Source of the DNA: an uncultured Flavobacteriales bacterium | GTDB taxonomy: Bacteria; Bacteroidota; Bacteroidia; Flavobacteriales_E; Vicingaceae | Length of the DNA stretch: 64,000 bases | Direction: 5' to 3' | Assembly: GCA_937901255.1 (NCBI GenBank) | Contig: CALCHN010000064.1 | Span: forward strand, 21,761 to 85,760 | Shown: positions 8,335-16,620 of the stretch, one piece after another | Position numbering within the stretch: the stretch's first letter is position 1 | Layout of the letters: each line of letters begins with the position of its first letter | Translations under genes and position numbers: made by a program | The notes under the pieces: generated by a model | The model's database searches: none | The model's input: the letters and a program-made list of their open reading frames with translations, nothing else | What the model was told of the DNA's origin: nothing

Positions 8335-9891
8335 ATGCTAAAAAACGCTTATCTTTTAATTGCTTCTTCCCTCATCGGAATTAGTACGCTTTTTGCTCAA
8401 CAAGATTCCATTGCTATAAAATATGCCGCTACCATTACTGAAGCTGACCTCAGCAAACATTTACACATCATCGCTTCTGATGAATATGGCGGACGAGAAA
8501 CCGGTAAAGAAAGCCTTACCAAAGCCGCTACTTACATTAGCAATTTTTATAAAGAAATTGGTATTCCTCCAATAAAAGACATCAATTATTACCAAACCTA
8601 CAAAGTGGGGCTACAAGAAGCTTCGGGTGTTTCAATAAGTGTAAACAATACTTCTTTTACGCAACATCAAGATTTTTATTCTTTCCCTAGTTACCTCGAA
8701 AACAAACAGCTTAACGCTGAAGTAGTTTTTGTAGGCTATGGCTATGATGTAGCAGATTATTCAGATTATGCAAATATAGATGTTGCCAACAAAATTGTAC
8801 TCATTTTGAATGGTGAACCAAAAGATAAAAATGGAAAAACCTTATCGGAAAACATTCCTAAAAACACCGTCAAAGGGAGAACCCGTATTAATCCTAAAGT
8901 TACTACCGCACAAGAAAAAGGAGCATTGGCTGTTTTTATGGTAAATGAACAAGCTACTGAAACCATTAAAACCTACCAACATTATTTGGAAAGCGAAAAA
9001 CTCAAAGTACTTGAAAACAATGATGCACCTTATGATTTTCCATTGTTCTACATTTCATTGGAAATGGCTGACCAACTTTTAAATCAGTCGGTGAAGGCTT
9101 TACAAGAAAAAATGGCAAAAAAGGCAGCTCCTATGTCATTCCAAAGTAAATCGAAAGTTACCATTAACATCGATAAAAAAACTAATATTTCGGATGCTCA
9201 TAATGTGTTGGCTTATATTGAAGGAAGCGATTTAAAAGAAGAATTAATTGTTTTAACCGCTCATTACGATCATATTGGAGAACACGAAGGTAAAGTTTTT
9301 AATGGTGCCGATGATGATGGCTCCGGAACTGTTGCCATCATGGAAATTGCCGAAGCGTTTATAAAAGCTAAAAAAGAAGGTAACGGCCCCAGAAGAAGTA
9401 TTTTGATAATGAATGTTTCCGGAGAGGAAAAAGGCTTGTTGGGTTCTAAATTCTATGCCGATTATCCTGTTTTTCCTTTAGAAAATACCGTTGCCAACCT
9501 CAATATTGATATGATAGGAAGACTGGATGAAAAACATGCCGACAATGAAAATTACATCTACATTATTGGTTCTAATATGCTAAGTGATGAACTACACGAA
9601 GTTAATGAGTACGCCAACACCACCTACACACAGCTAGAATTAGATTATGAATTTAATAAAAAAGACGATCCTAACCGCTATTATTACCGTTCCGACCATT
9701 ACAACTTTGCTAAAAACAATGTGCCAATAATATTTTATTTTAACGGAGTACACGAAGATTACCACAAAGAAACCGATACGGTGGATAAAATTATTTTTTC
9801 TAAAATGGAAAAAATTACCCGATTGGTATTTCATACCGCTTGGGAATTGGCGAATAGAGATAAAAGAATTGTCGTAAACAAGGCGGAATAA
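8335..9891 (+). CDS. Secreted M28 family metallopeptidase with PA domain
   Basis: A 518-residue exported zinc aminopeptidase. A signal peptide ends near ISTLFAQQ (residue 22). A protease-associated domain fills roughly residues 120-245. The M28 catalytic domain shows LTAHYDHIGE (first metal His), GADDDGSGTVA (bridging Asp), SGEEKGLLGS (Glu pair), NIDMIGRLD (Asp) and YRSDHYNF (last metal His), so all zinc-binding and catalytic positions are present. It probably acts in the periplasm or outside the cell. There is no T9SS sorting domain. It ends 5 bp before pabA/trpG, so the two may share a transcript. Confidence 0.92.
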   Translation: MLKNAYLLIASSLIGISTLFAQQDSIAIKYAATITEADLSKHLHIIASDEYGGRETGKESLTKAATYISNFYKEIGIPPIKDINYYQTYKVGLQEASGVSISVNNTSFTQHQDFYSFPSYLENKQLNAEVVFVGYGYDVADYSDYANIDVANKIVLILNGEPKDKNGKTLSENIPKNTVKGRTRINPKVTTAQEKGALAVFMVNEQATETIKTYQHYLESEKLKVLENNDAPYDFPLFYISLEMADQLLNQSVKALQEKMAKKAAPMSFQSKSKVTINIDKKTNISDAHNVLAYIEGSDLKEELIVLTAHYDHIGEHEGKVFNGADDDGSGTVAIMEIAEAFIKAKKEGNGPRRSILIMNVSGEEKGLLGSKFYADYPVFPLENTVANLNIDMIGRLDEKHADNENYIYIIGSNMLSDELHEVNEYANTTYTQLELDYEFNKKDDPNRYYYRSDHYNFAKNNVPIIFYFNGVHEDYHKETDTVDKIIFSKMEKITRLVFHTAWELANRDKRIVVNKAE

Positions 9892-9896
9892 TAACA

Positions 9897-10463
9897 ATGG
9901 AGAAAGTTTTAGTACTCGATAATTACGATTCTTTTACCTACAATTTGGTGCATTATATTGAAGCGTTAAACTTTGAAGTAGATGTTTTTAGAAACGATGA
10001 AATTTCCATTGAAGCTGTTGGTGCTTACAACATAATTATTCTCTCTCCCGGACCGGGATTGCCAAAAGATGCAGGGATTTTATTAGATGTAATAAAAACT
10101 TACGCTCCAACAAAAAAAATATTAGGTGTTTGTTTAGGTATGCAAGCCATAGCAGAAGTTTTTGGCGGCAAATTAGAAAACCTAAGCCATGTTTTTCATG
10201 GTGTGGCTAGTCAATTAAAAGTTATTGATACTATCGACCAACTTTTTGAAAACTTACCGCAACAATTTGAAGTAGGCAGGTACCACAGTTGGGTAGTTGC
10301 TCAAAACAGCTTTCCAACAGATTTAATTATTACCGCTGTAGAAGAAAACAAGCAAATTATGGCAATACGACATAGCACCTATAACTTATATGGTGTTCAA
10401 TTCCATCCAGAATCTATTCTTACCCAATATGGCAAAGAAATAATTGCTAATTTTTTGAAATAG
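9897..10463 (+). CDS. pabA: Aminodeoxychorismate/anthranilate synthase glutamine amidotransferase subunit
   Basis: A 188-residue class I glutamine amidotransferase that supplies ammonia to a chorismate-binding partner. LVLDNYDSFTYNLVHYIE at the N-terminus is typical. The nucleophile is Cys79 in GVCLGMQAIAE, the oxyanion loop is SPGPGLP, and the His-Glu pair is in VQFHPES near the C-terminus. PabA and TrpG cannot be separated by sequence; because no trp gene is adjacent, it may serve both folate and tryptophan synthesis. Its stop codon abuts the first copy of the 3' repeat that marks the neighbouring accessory island. Confidence 0.88.
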   Translation: MEKVLVLDNYDSFTYNLVHYIEALNFEVDVFRNDEISIEAVGAYNIIILSPGPGLPKDAGILLDVIKTYAPTKKILGVCLGMQAIAEVFGGKLENLSHVFHGVASQLKVIDTIDQLFENLPQQFEVGRYHSWVVAQNSFPTDLIITAVEENKQIMAIRHSTYNLYGVQFHPESILTQYGKEIIANFLK

Positions 10464-10486
10464 TTCCAAGCAAATGATTGATATAG
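10463..10486 (-). repeat. Cassette-type 3' repeat, copy F1
   Basis: Plus-strand GTTCCAAGCAAATGATTGA is the first of four copies of the consensus GTTCCAAGCRRATGnTTGA. It lies between the pabA stop codon and, 7 bp away, the stop codon of the next minus-strand gene. Confidence 0.65.
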
Positions 10487-10492
10487 ATGGGC

Positions 10493-11005
10493 TTAGTTTT
10501 TTATTTTTTCCGTTTTTTCAAGTTTCCCTTTATCGTTATACCATTCAATAGAATCAAGCTTTCCCACGAGATTATAATATTTCCATTCGCCAACTTGCTT
10601 AAAGTCTGTCCATTGTCCTGTAGATTTTATTTGCCCATTCTGGTAATATTCTATTACTGGTCCGTCTATTTTACCTGGAGGAAAGTTATGCTTTACCCTT
10701 AGCTGTCCGTTAGGGAAATATTCTTCAACAAAAATTCTTGTGTCATTCGTGAATTGAGAAACGGCAACAATATTTCCTAAGGAGTCTGTCATAATTCTAC
10801 TTTCAATCGAATCTTTCAGATAATATTCAATTTTCCAAAAATCTTCTCGCATCGGATTTTCTGTAATCGTTGAATCGAAATCAGTACGGATATTTTTGAC
10901 TAATTGCTCATCATACTTTATTATTTCTATTGTTGATTTTTCATAATCACTTACACAACCAAAAAGCAATAGGGCAAACGTCAGTATGAATATTGATTTT
11001 TTCAT
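10493..11005 (-). CDS. Lipoprotein with MORN/YwqK-like repeats
   Basis: The start is chosen at MKKSIFILTFALLLFGC, which gives a lipoprotein signal with lipobox LLFGC; another ATG is three codons upstream. The 170-residue mature region ends in a run of short WD/G-rich repeats (EYFPNGQLRVKHNFPPG, EYYQNGQIKSTGQW, KQVGEWKYYN, GKLDSIEWYNDKGKL). These resemble the MORN_2/YwqK repeats common in Bacteroidota lipoproteins and annotated, often loosely, as antitoxins. Function is unknown. A 3' repeat lies 7 bp beyond its stop codon, as for its neighbours. Confidence 0.75.
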   Translation of the reverse strand: MKKSIFILTFALLLFGCVSDYEKSTIEIIKYDEQLVKNIRTDFDSTITENPMREDFWKIEYYLKDSIESRIMTDSLGNIVAVSQFTNDTRIFVEEYFPNGQLRVKHNFPPGKIDGPVIEYYQNGQIKSTGQWTDFKQVGEWKYYNLVGKLDSIEWYNDKGKLEKTEKIKN

Positions 11006-11066
11006 TTTTTTCATTAAGCACAACATCCGAGTAAAGAACACTAATGTTCTTTACTCACACTATATC

Positions 11067-11143
11067 TTTACCCCAAATATAACCATATCTATTTAAATGG
11101 TAATGTTTTTTTACATAGAGTTCCAAGCGGATGTTTGACATAT
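11067..11143 (-). repeat. Cassette-type 3' repeat, copy F2 (long form)
   Basis: This 77-bp block ends 8 bp from the stop of the 145-residue lipoprotein gene. It begins TTTACCCCAAATATAAC, continues with CATATCTATTTAAAT and ends GTTCCAAGCGGATGTTTGA. It closely matches the block at 11601-11675. The last part can fold as CAAGC/GTTTG with a GGAT loop. Confidence 0.75.
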
Positions 11144-11150
11144 GGGGGTA

Positions 11151-11588
11151 TTAATTTTTATTCAATTCTCTTTGTAGTTCATTTAATTTATTTCTTCTCC
11201 TTAAAATTTCTGTAAAAATTTCATTTTCTTCTTCCCTTAAATTCTCTATTTGATTCCAGCATTTTTCTACATCATCAACAAGTCCCAATTTACCACAACT
11301 TTCTTTTATTTTTTTCAACTTTTTAAAAGCAGGTTTAACAATTGAATCATGGTATAGCTCTGACTTTGCAAAGGGAGTTCCTTCATTAATGTAAAAATAA
11401 AAATCTTTCTCTCTTAATTTTAACCCTTCATTTTCTAACTCAAGACACTCTATTAATCCTTTCCAATATATCTCAAAACATTCGCAATTTTCTACCTTTA
11501 AACTATCTACGTTAACATCTAAAACAGATTCATCCGTACAACTAATGCTAACAATTAAAATAGAAGATATTAAAATAAGTTTTTTCAC
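11151..11588 (-). CDS. Small lipoprotein, unknown function
   Basis: A 145-residue protein with lipoprotein signal MKKLILISSILIVSISC, with Cys17 as the lipidation site. The rest is charged and mostly helical, with a CECFEIYWKGLIECLELE segment near residue 35 and a Glu/Arg/Lys-rich coiled-coil-like C-terminus (IENLREEENEIFTEILRRR). I do not recognise the family. Long 3' repeats lie on both sides, so gene plus one repeat forms a unit of about 530 bp, like a cassette. Confidence 0.65.
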   Translation of the reverse strand: MKKLILISSILIVSISCTDESVLDVNVDSLKVENCECFEIYWKGLIECLELENEGLKLREKDFYFYINEGTPFAKSELYHDSIVKPAFKKLKKIKESCGKLGLVDDVEKCWNQIENLREEENEIFTEILRRRNKLNELQRELNKN

Positions 11589-11600
11589 TTAACCATTTCT

Positions 11601-11675
11601 TTTACCCCAAATATAAACATATCTATTTAAATTGTATTTTTTTACCATAGTGTTCCAAGCGGATGTTTGAAATAG
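11601..11675 (-). repeat. Cassette-type 3' repeat, copy F3 (long form)
   Basis: A near-duplicate of the block at 11067-11143: TTTACCCCAAATATAAA, CATATCTATTTAAAT and GTTCCAAGCGGATGTTTGA in the same order. It ends 12 bp from the stop of the 338-residue gene. Confidence 0.75.
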
Positions 11676-11686
11676 AGGAGATGATT

Positions 11687-12703
11687 TTAGCCACCATTTT
11701 TATTATAAAAAAAATTAAACTCTATTGAATTAGATGAGTTATTAAAAGTTTCTATTTGTTTTATAACTCTACCTATGTTGTCATAGTAAAATTTGTTAGT
11801 GGTTAACCAATCTTCACCATCATTATTTGTTGCTTTTTTAATTTTATTAATCGCATTACCCTTAGAATTGTATTTAATAGTCATTTCCAAATAAGGATAG
11901 GATGATTTACTATTAGTAATAATTAGAGAATCGTGATAATATTTATAAAATAATTCATAATTCCAGACCGAATTTGAATCTACTGGGTAACCATTCATTG
12001 AATGTACGGTATGAGTTTCAATAATAAGCCTATTCAAAGAATCGTATTTAAAGGTGTGCGTAAATTCTGAATTATTTACTGAATTTACTCCAAAATTAAA
12101 ATTATCAGGTATTACAGAATATTGCCTCATTAAATTATTATTCAATGGGTCGTATTCATATTTTACCCCACCTGTATATATCCAGTCCCATTGCTCTGTA
12201 TATTCATCAAGTATTATTGATACTACTGAATCTTGTGTCTCTAGAACATTAGGCAGTCTATTTCTCCTTCCAGAGTAATTTTCTATAAAAGAAACACTAT
12301 CAAAAGAATTATATTGATATAATGAGATGTGTACTTCATTTAATTCATATTTGCTTTTGTAATTTGATTGTAAATAAGTTATCACCTTAGATATCCTCCC
12401 AATACTATCGTATGAATAAATGGTAGTTCCATCAGCTCTATCTCTAAAATTGATGTAACTATTATAACTATAGTATCGTTCTTCTATTATTCTGTCGTTT
12501 TTATCATAATTGCAAGAATATACAGTATCAAGAATTATTTGTTTATCTCTATTAATATATTCCGAAGTAATGTAGTGGTCATTAAAGTGCTTGAAAGTGA
12601 AATGTTGAAAATATTTAAATTCTATATTGGGATTTTTAACAGTTTGAGTCCAACTAAACAGTTGAGAAAAAACTAAAATTAGTACGAATAAATACTTTTT
12701 CAT
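11687..12703 (-). CDS. Secreted protein with RHS/YD-like repeats
   Basis: A 338-residue protein with signal peptide MKKYLFVLILVFSQLFSWT. The mature part is Tyr/Asn/Asp-rich with loosely repeated strand-turn units: YSYDSIGRISKVITYL, FKYDSLNRLIIETHT, IKYNSKGNAINKIKK and FYYDNIGRVIKQIETF. These resemble YD repeats of RHS-type proteins. There is no toxin domain at the C-terminus and no sorting domain, so it is more likely a surface or periplasmic repeat protein than a polymorphic toxin. Its 3' end carries repeat F3. Confidence 0.7.
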   Translation of the reverse strand: MKKYLFVLILVFSQLFSWTQTVKNPNIEFKYFQHFTFKHFNDHYITSEYINRDKQIILDTVYSCNYDKNDRIIEERYYSYNSYINFRDRADGTTIYSYDSIGRISKVITYLQSNYKSKYELNEVHISLYQYNSFDSVSFIENYSGRRNRLPNVLETQDSVVSIILDEYTEQWDWIYTGGVKYEYDPLNNNLMRQYSVIPDNFNFGVNSVNNSEFTHTFKYDSLNRLIIETHTVHSMNGYPVDSNSVWNYELFYKYYHDSLIITNSKSSYPYLEMTIKYNSKGNAINKIKKATNNDGEDWLTTNKFYYDNIGRVIKQIETFNNSSNSIEFNFFYNKNGG

Positions 12704-12928
12704 TTTATGATGACCAACATTTAAATAAAAATATGAGGCTCTTTATCTCCCCCCTCTCTATCTTTAGTCTGAAGCCAAGCTATCGTGTTTGCGACTAAAG
12801 ATCAACTAACACCTTCCAAAAGTAAGAATTATTGACGGTTTAGTTTTTTATATTGTTGGCTTTTAGTTATTAAATCCACAGTTGCCAACACTTTTTGCCA
12901 ACGCTACAAACTAGGGGAAGTGAGATTT
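12704..12928. other. Intergenic repeat remnants
   Basis: This spacer holds a hairpin with arms CTTTAGTC (12762-12769) and GACTAAAG (12793-12800), and further along a cluster of GTTGGC/GCCAAC motifs (about 12859-12905) that can pair with each other. No open reading frame of note is seen. These look like remnants of other dispersed repeats within the accessory island. Confidence 0.5.
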
Positions 12929-13228
12929 TTATTCGCCAAGCCTGTTTTTTAAGTCCATACGTTCGTGCAAAATTCTGGTTATTTCAATAGGGTGATTATA
13001 CCGTTTGCGATAAAAGACAATATGCCGATTCGTTTTTAATCCAAAAAGGTCTTTTGTTATTCCCTCATAATTTTTTCCTAATTCGGGATTATTCGCAATG
13101 TCTTGGCAACTTTCCAAAAGTAAATTAAAATATTTATCAGCTTGTTGCTCAGACCACCTTTCAAGTGTGTACTCCCAAATTCCCGACAAATCTTCTACTG
13201 CTTTATTGGTCAGTTCATATTTAGCCAT
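12929..13228 (-). CDS. parE: ParE-type toxin (RelE/ParE superfamily)
   Basis: A 99-residue protein beginning MAKYELTNKAVEDLSGIWEY, a typical ParE start, with SEQQADKYFNLLLESCQDIA, NPELGKNYEGI, HIVFYRKRY and ITRILHERMDL at the conserved places. ParE toxins act on DNA gyrase; RelE relatives cleave mRNA. The ParE pattern and the ParD partner favour the gyrase-directed branch. The start overlaps the 3' end of the antitoxin gene by 8 bp, the usual antitoxin-first coupled layout. Confidence 0.9.
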   Translation of the reverse strand: MAKYELTNKAVEDLSGIWEYTLERWSEQQADKYFNLLLESCQDIANNPELGKNYEGITKDLFGLKTNRHIVFYRKRYNHPIEITRILHERMDLKNRLGE

Positions 13229-13469
13229 TCTTTTTACGTTTAGCTTTTAATTCCTGAAGTTGTTTTTCCGGATTAAAATCGTGAGCTATTCCGCTATCAA
13301 TACCTTCTTGAATGGCATTTCTAAGGGCAATAACTTTACTTTCTTCGTTTTCCAAAAGTCGAAGTCCTGCACGAATTACTTCACTAACGTTTTTATATCG
13401 TCCAGCCGAAACTTGAGCTTGAACAAATTGGTCAAAATAGTTGCCAAGTGATATGGAAGTGTTTTTCAT
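13221..13469 (-). CDS. parD: ParD-type antitoxin
   Basis: An 82-residue protein with the ribbon-helix-helix N-terminus NTSISLGNYFDQFVQAQVSAG, then RYKNVSEVIRAGLRLLEN, characteristic of ParD/CopG-like antitoxins. The basic C-terminal half (QEGIDSGIAHDFNPEKQL) would wrap around ParE. It is likely autoregulatory: a near-perfect palindrome with flanking half-sites lies just upstream. Confidence 0.9.
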   Translation of the reverse strand: MKNTSISLGNYFDQFVQAQVSAGRYKNVSEVIRAGLRLLENEESKVIALRNAIQEGIDSGIAHDFNPEKQLQELKAKRKKNG

Positions 13470-13482
13470 TGTATTTGAGTTT

Positions 13483-13508
13483 TTACCAAAGTTACCAATT
13501 TTTGGTAA
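13483..13508 (-). promoter_or_regulatory. Probable ParD operator
   Basis: TTACCAA (13492-13498) and TTGGTAA (13502-13508) form an inverted repeat around TTT. A third TTTACCAA half-site lies immediately on the gene side and a fourth TTTTACCAA further upstream near 13529. Spaced half-sites directly before parD fit a ribbon-helix-helix autorepressor. Confidence 0.55.
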
Positions 13509-13587
13509 TTATTCCAAATTACACTAATTTTTACCAACAACTGACAGTGCTTTTGAATTAAGAGAAAGGGTAGGAGTATTAATAATT

Positions 13588-13611
13588 GTTCCAAGCAAAT
13601 GCTTGAAACAG
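13588..13611 (-). repeat. Cassette-type 3' repeat, copy F4
   Basis: GTTCCAAGCAAATGCTTGAA has the best hairpin of the four copies (AAGCA-AA-TGCTT). It lies about 80 bp beyond the stop of the truncated T9SS gene, so here too it marks the 3' side of a minus-strand gene. Confidence 0.65.
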
Positions 13612-13690
13612 AGAGTTAGTTATATTTGGAGGAGATGAGAAATAGAGCATTAGTTATATACGAAGTAGATGAGACTAAACTCCAAAACCA

Positions 13691-14317
13691 TCACTTCTTC
13701 ACAATTTTAGTTGTATAAACTAGTTCTTCTGATTGAATTTGTAACATGTACATTCCACTTGGAAGTGCAGAAATATCTACTCTTTTATTATCTACCAATT
13801 GCATTAACACATCTTTTCCAGTAAAATCTAGTATGGTTACCACCCATTCTTGATTGTCAGGTAAATCTAAATTTATAAATGATGAAGTAGGATTGGGGTA
13901 AATATTGATATTGCCTTCTTCCAACTCATTCACACCTGAAATAACTATTGTATAAGGAGCTGAAGTTTCACTACAACCATCTGCGTAAAACACTTCTACT
14001 TCATAATTACCCGATGCTGTAGCGGTAATAGTTATGGAGTTAGTATTGGGAATAGGATTTCCATCTAAATACCATTGATAACTTACACCTATTGTGGAGG
14101 ATGTTAATACATTTCCATTAGCATTAATACCAGGCACAGGATTAGGAACACAAGCCTGATTAAAAGTGATGCGTGGAGAATTTTGCAAAGAATCATTAAA
14201 AATAGTTTTAGCATTACAATCTCCTTTTAAGGTGTAATCTAACCAAGGGTTTACAAAATCAAACGTTACATCATGTTGGTCAGCTCTAGAAATAGATATA
14301 CCTGTAGATGATGTACC
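13691..14317 (-). pseudogene. C-terminal fragment of a T9SS-exported protein
   Basis: The reading frame is open from a TAA at 14318-14320 down to the stop at 13691, about 208 codons, with no suitable start codon. It encodes an Ig/PKD-like domain (SYQWYLDGNPIPNTNSITIT, ASGNYEVEVFYADGCSE) and a type A sorting domain (INIYPNPTSSFINLDLP ... ISALPSGMYMLQI, ending VKK). A complete exported protein would need a signal peptide and a large N-terminal part, both missing. Frame and homology stop abruptly at about 14317, where a truncated plus-strand gene begins, so this is the remnant of a rearrangement. Confidence 0.8.
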
Positions 14318-15843
14318 TTAACCAGCAACTTTCTCAAAAACTGATTCATCATATTAAAAATGCCCCTAATAAATCTATTGATTATTACTGTAAAAACGTT
14401 TATGGAAATTCCTCTAAAGAAACCTTAAAAAAATTCAATCAACTTAACCATCATACACTCAACTATTTTTCGTTTATCAGTCAACATTTCCCTTCATTTA
14501 TTGCCCATCATTTGCAAGCATTAGAATGGCTTATTTATCACGATAAAACTGAAGCTGCTATTGAAAAAACTAAACTAATTATTGAGGTTGCCAAAAAGTT
14601 TGAAGATTACGGTACATTAATACAGCTTTATGAATTAATTCCCCAAAATAAATTATTGGTAAAAACAGTCGGGAAGCAATTAAACGCTGCATTACATAGC
14701 GATTTTTCGTCCTATTTCAACACGATAAGAATATTGATAGAGCGACAAGAAACACTGACTTCCACAATAGTAATTGAAGCTCAAAAGAAAATAAACCCCA
14801 ACGATTTGCAGTTTTTTAAACAACATTTTAATTCCCCATCTCTATCTGTACAAATTATTGCCCGACAAGCTTATTTGAATTTACTTAGTAGTTATAATCA
14901 CAGTAATTTTTACGATAAAGACACCTTAACTCTAATTGAATATACAAAAAAACTAGCTGAAAAACACGCTTATTTAGTCATAGCCAAACACCGTGAGCTA
15001 TTAATGAGTTTGGATTATATGTTGGTTAAACACACTCGGTTAACACTTACCGAAAAAGAAATTAATAAAACCTGTGCTGCCATCATTAATAAGTGGCAAA
15101 AGTTTTACCATGCCAACAACCAATTAGACTCCGGGTTGATGTTGGCACTTAGCATAAGAGGAAGTTTTTTTATTACCGATTATTATTTTCAAACACTTTC
15201 CGATAAGGTTGTTAAAGAAATAAAAGAAATCATTGCCTTGCTAGAAGAGCTCAGTAGAGTTATTGATTGGGAAAAAGTGAACTATCTAAAATACATTAAT
15301 TTTTATAATGTTTATGCCATGTTTTTGGTGCTAGACCATCAAGAGAAAAGAAGTATTCAGCTGATAGAAAAAGTGCTACACGAATACCAGCAAAAAACAT
15401 TTAAAAAAATGTATGATGGGTTGTTTGTAGTGTTATTAATGGCTCATTTTCAAAATAAAAATTATGATGATGTAGTGGAAAATTACCACCGCTATAAAAA
15501 ACTGACCAAAAACTTCATTTCTATGGAAGAAAACGACTTAGTTATTAAAGCTATTTACTACATCGCTCAACTAAAAATTGCTCCTAAAAATCAGTATGAA
15601 AACAAACTAAATCAGGTATTAAATGCCTTGAAGAACAATCCTCATCTTAATAATAATTTATTGTTGGTAGAGCGGGTAATGGGGAAAGACTTCGTAAATC
15701 CCCCGATGGGGGACTTGCCTATACACAAAGCCTTTTCAATGCTGTCATTCTTACTAAAATTACATATTTCGCTAATAGCGAACTTTTTTGTATATTTGCA
15801 TCTAAATTTTATGGTATTTCTAAATTATCTTTTTAACAGTTAA
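14318..15843 (+). CDS. Helical protein of unknown function, probably truncated at both ends
   Basis: The frame is open for about 508 codons from the breakpoint near 14318. The nearest ATG (14308) lies inside the antisense T9SS fragment, so the native start appears lost. The body is all-helical and Lys/Gln-rich (SQKLIHHIKNAPNKSIDYY, FPSFIAHHLQALEWLIYHD, QLIEKVLHEYQQKTFKKMY), TPR/ARM-like but without a clear motif. From about residue 460 the protein is translated from an intergenic repeat and from the higBA promoter region, so its last 45 or so residues (from VNPPMGDLPIHKAF on) are not native. I do not recognise the family; it is probably non-functional. Confidence 0.55.
15692..15752. repeat. 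GC-rich palindromic repeat, copy 3, inside a reading frame
   Basis: AAATCCCCCGATGGGGGACTTGCC and the CACAAAGCC tail, then TGTCATTCTTAC, repeat the layout of the copy at 8146. Here the element is read through by the upstream frame. That suggests insertion into, or deletion up to, the 3' end of that gene. Confidence 0.65.
15768..15798 (+). promoter_or_regulatory. higBA promoter with overlapping operator palindrome
   Basis: TTCGCTA-A-TAGCGAA (15768-15782) is a perfect inverted repeat ending 8 bp before TATATTTG (15791-15798), a good Bacteroidota -7 element. The palindrome covers where the -33 region should be, 70-85 bp ahead of the higB ATG. HigA-type antitoxins normally repress from such a site. 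Confidence 0.6.
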
Positions 15844-15852
15844 TTTAATTAA

Positions 15853-16149
15853 ATGAAGAATATAGTTTCTCGTAGAACATTGGTGGAGTTTTACACCAAA
15901 CATGCAGATGCAGAAACTCCTCTTTTAACTTGGTATCAAACGGCAATGAAAAGAAATTGGACATCTCCTACTGATGTAAAAAAAGATTACTCAACAGCAG
16001 ACATTATTAGTGATAACAGAATGATTTTCAATATAAAAGGGAACAAGTACCGATTAATAGTAAAATTTAATTTTAATATGCAGTGGGGCTGGATAAAATT
16101 TATTGGAACCCATGCAGAATATGATAAAATAGATGCTAACACCATTTGA
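15853..16149 (+). CDS. higB: HigB-type mRNA interferase toxin
   Basis: A 98-residue protein of the HigB toxin family. The start (MKNIVSRRTLVEFYTKHADAE) and the core stretches TADIISDNRMIFNIKGNKYRL and WGWIKFIGTHAEYDKID match the family closely. HigB associates with ribosomes and cuts mRNA. Toxin-first order is the rule for higBA. The antitoxin start lies 31 bp after the toxin stop. Confidence 0.92.
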   Translation: MKNIVSRRTLVEFYTKHADAETPLLTWYQTAMKRNWTSPTDVKKDYSTADIISDNRMIFNIKGNKYRLIVKFNFNMQWGWIKFIGTHAEYDKIDANTI

Positions 16150-16180
16150 ATCATTACTAATAAGAAAAAAGAAAGTAATT

Positions 16181-16537
16181 ATGGACAACTTAATTAAACC
16201 ACTAAAAACTGAAGCTGACTACGAAGCTGCTTTAGTAGAATTAGAAAAAGTATTTGATTGTCTTCCAAATACACCTGAAGCTGACCGAGCAGAAATACTT
16301 ATTATGTTAATTAATAAATATGAGGAAGAACACTATCCCTTAAGTATTCCTGACCCTATTGAGGCTATTAAATATATTATGCAAGAAAAGCAATTGAAAA
16401 ACAAAGACCTTGTTACATATTTTGGTAGCAAAAGTTTAGTTAGCGAAGTGCTGAATAAGAAGCGAGAACTAACTTTAAAAATGATTAAAGCTCTTCATAA
16501 AGGACTTGGAATACCTTATGAATTACTTATTGCTTGA
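16181..16537 (+). CDS. higA: HigA-type antitoxin with helix-turn-helix
   Basis: The start is placed at MDNLIKPLKTEADYEAALVE, the usual N-terminus for this family, giving 118 residues; an upstream in-frame ATG at 16133 would overlap higB. The C-terminal half is an XRE-like helix-turn-helix (DPIEAIKYIMQEKQLKNKDL, VTYFGSKSLVSEVLNKKREL). It would neutralise HigB and repress the operon through the palindrome at 15768. A strong terminator follows. Confidence 0.9.
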   Translation: MDNLIKPLKTEADYEAALVELEKVFDCLPNTPEADRAEILIMLINKYEEEHYPLSIPDPIEAIKYIMQEKQLKNKDLVTYFGSKSLVSEVLNKKRELTLKMIKALHKGLGIPYELLIA

Positions 16538-16560
16538 AATCAAAGAAGTCTAATTATTGA

Positions 16561-16600
16561 ATCCTGACAGGTCTTCAAGACCTGTCAGGATTTTTTTTAT
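16561..16600. terminator. Strong intrinsic terminator between higA and uvrB
   Basis: ATCCTGACAGGTCTT pairs with the complementary arm ending at 16591 in an essentially perfect 15-bp stem, followed by eight T residues. It would end the higBA transcript. Confidence 0.9.
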
Positions 16601-16620
16601 AGTTCCATCAAACAAATCCG

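Noticed and set aside
10493..11005. A YwqK antitoxin of a toxin-antitoxin pair
   Set aside because: It is a lipoprotein with MORN-like repeats; the antitoxin label common for such proteins has no support here and no toxin gene is coupled to it.
11687..12703. RHS polymorphic toxin
   Set aside because: It is short, has no C-terminal toxin domain, no immunity gene and no VgrG/PAAR partner.
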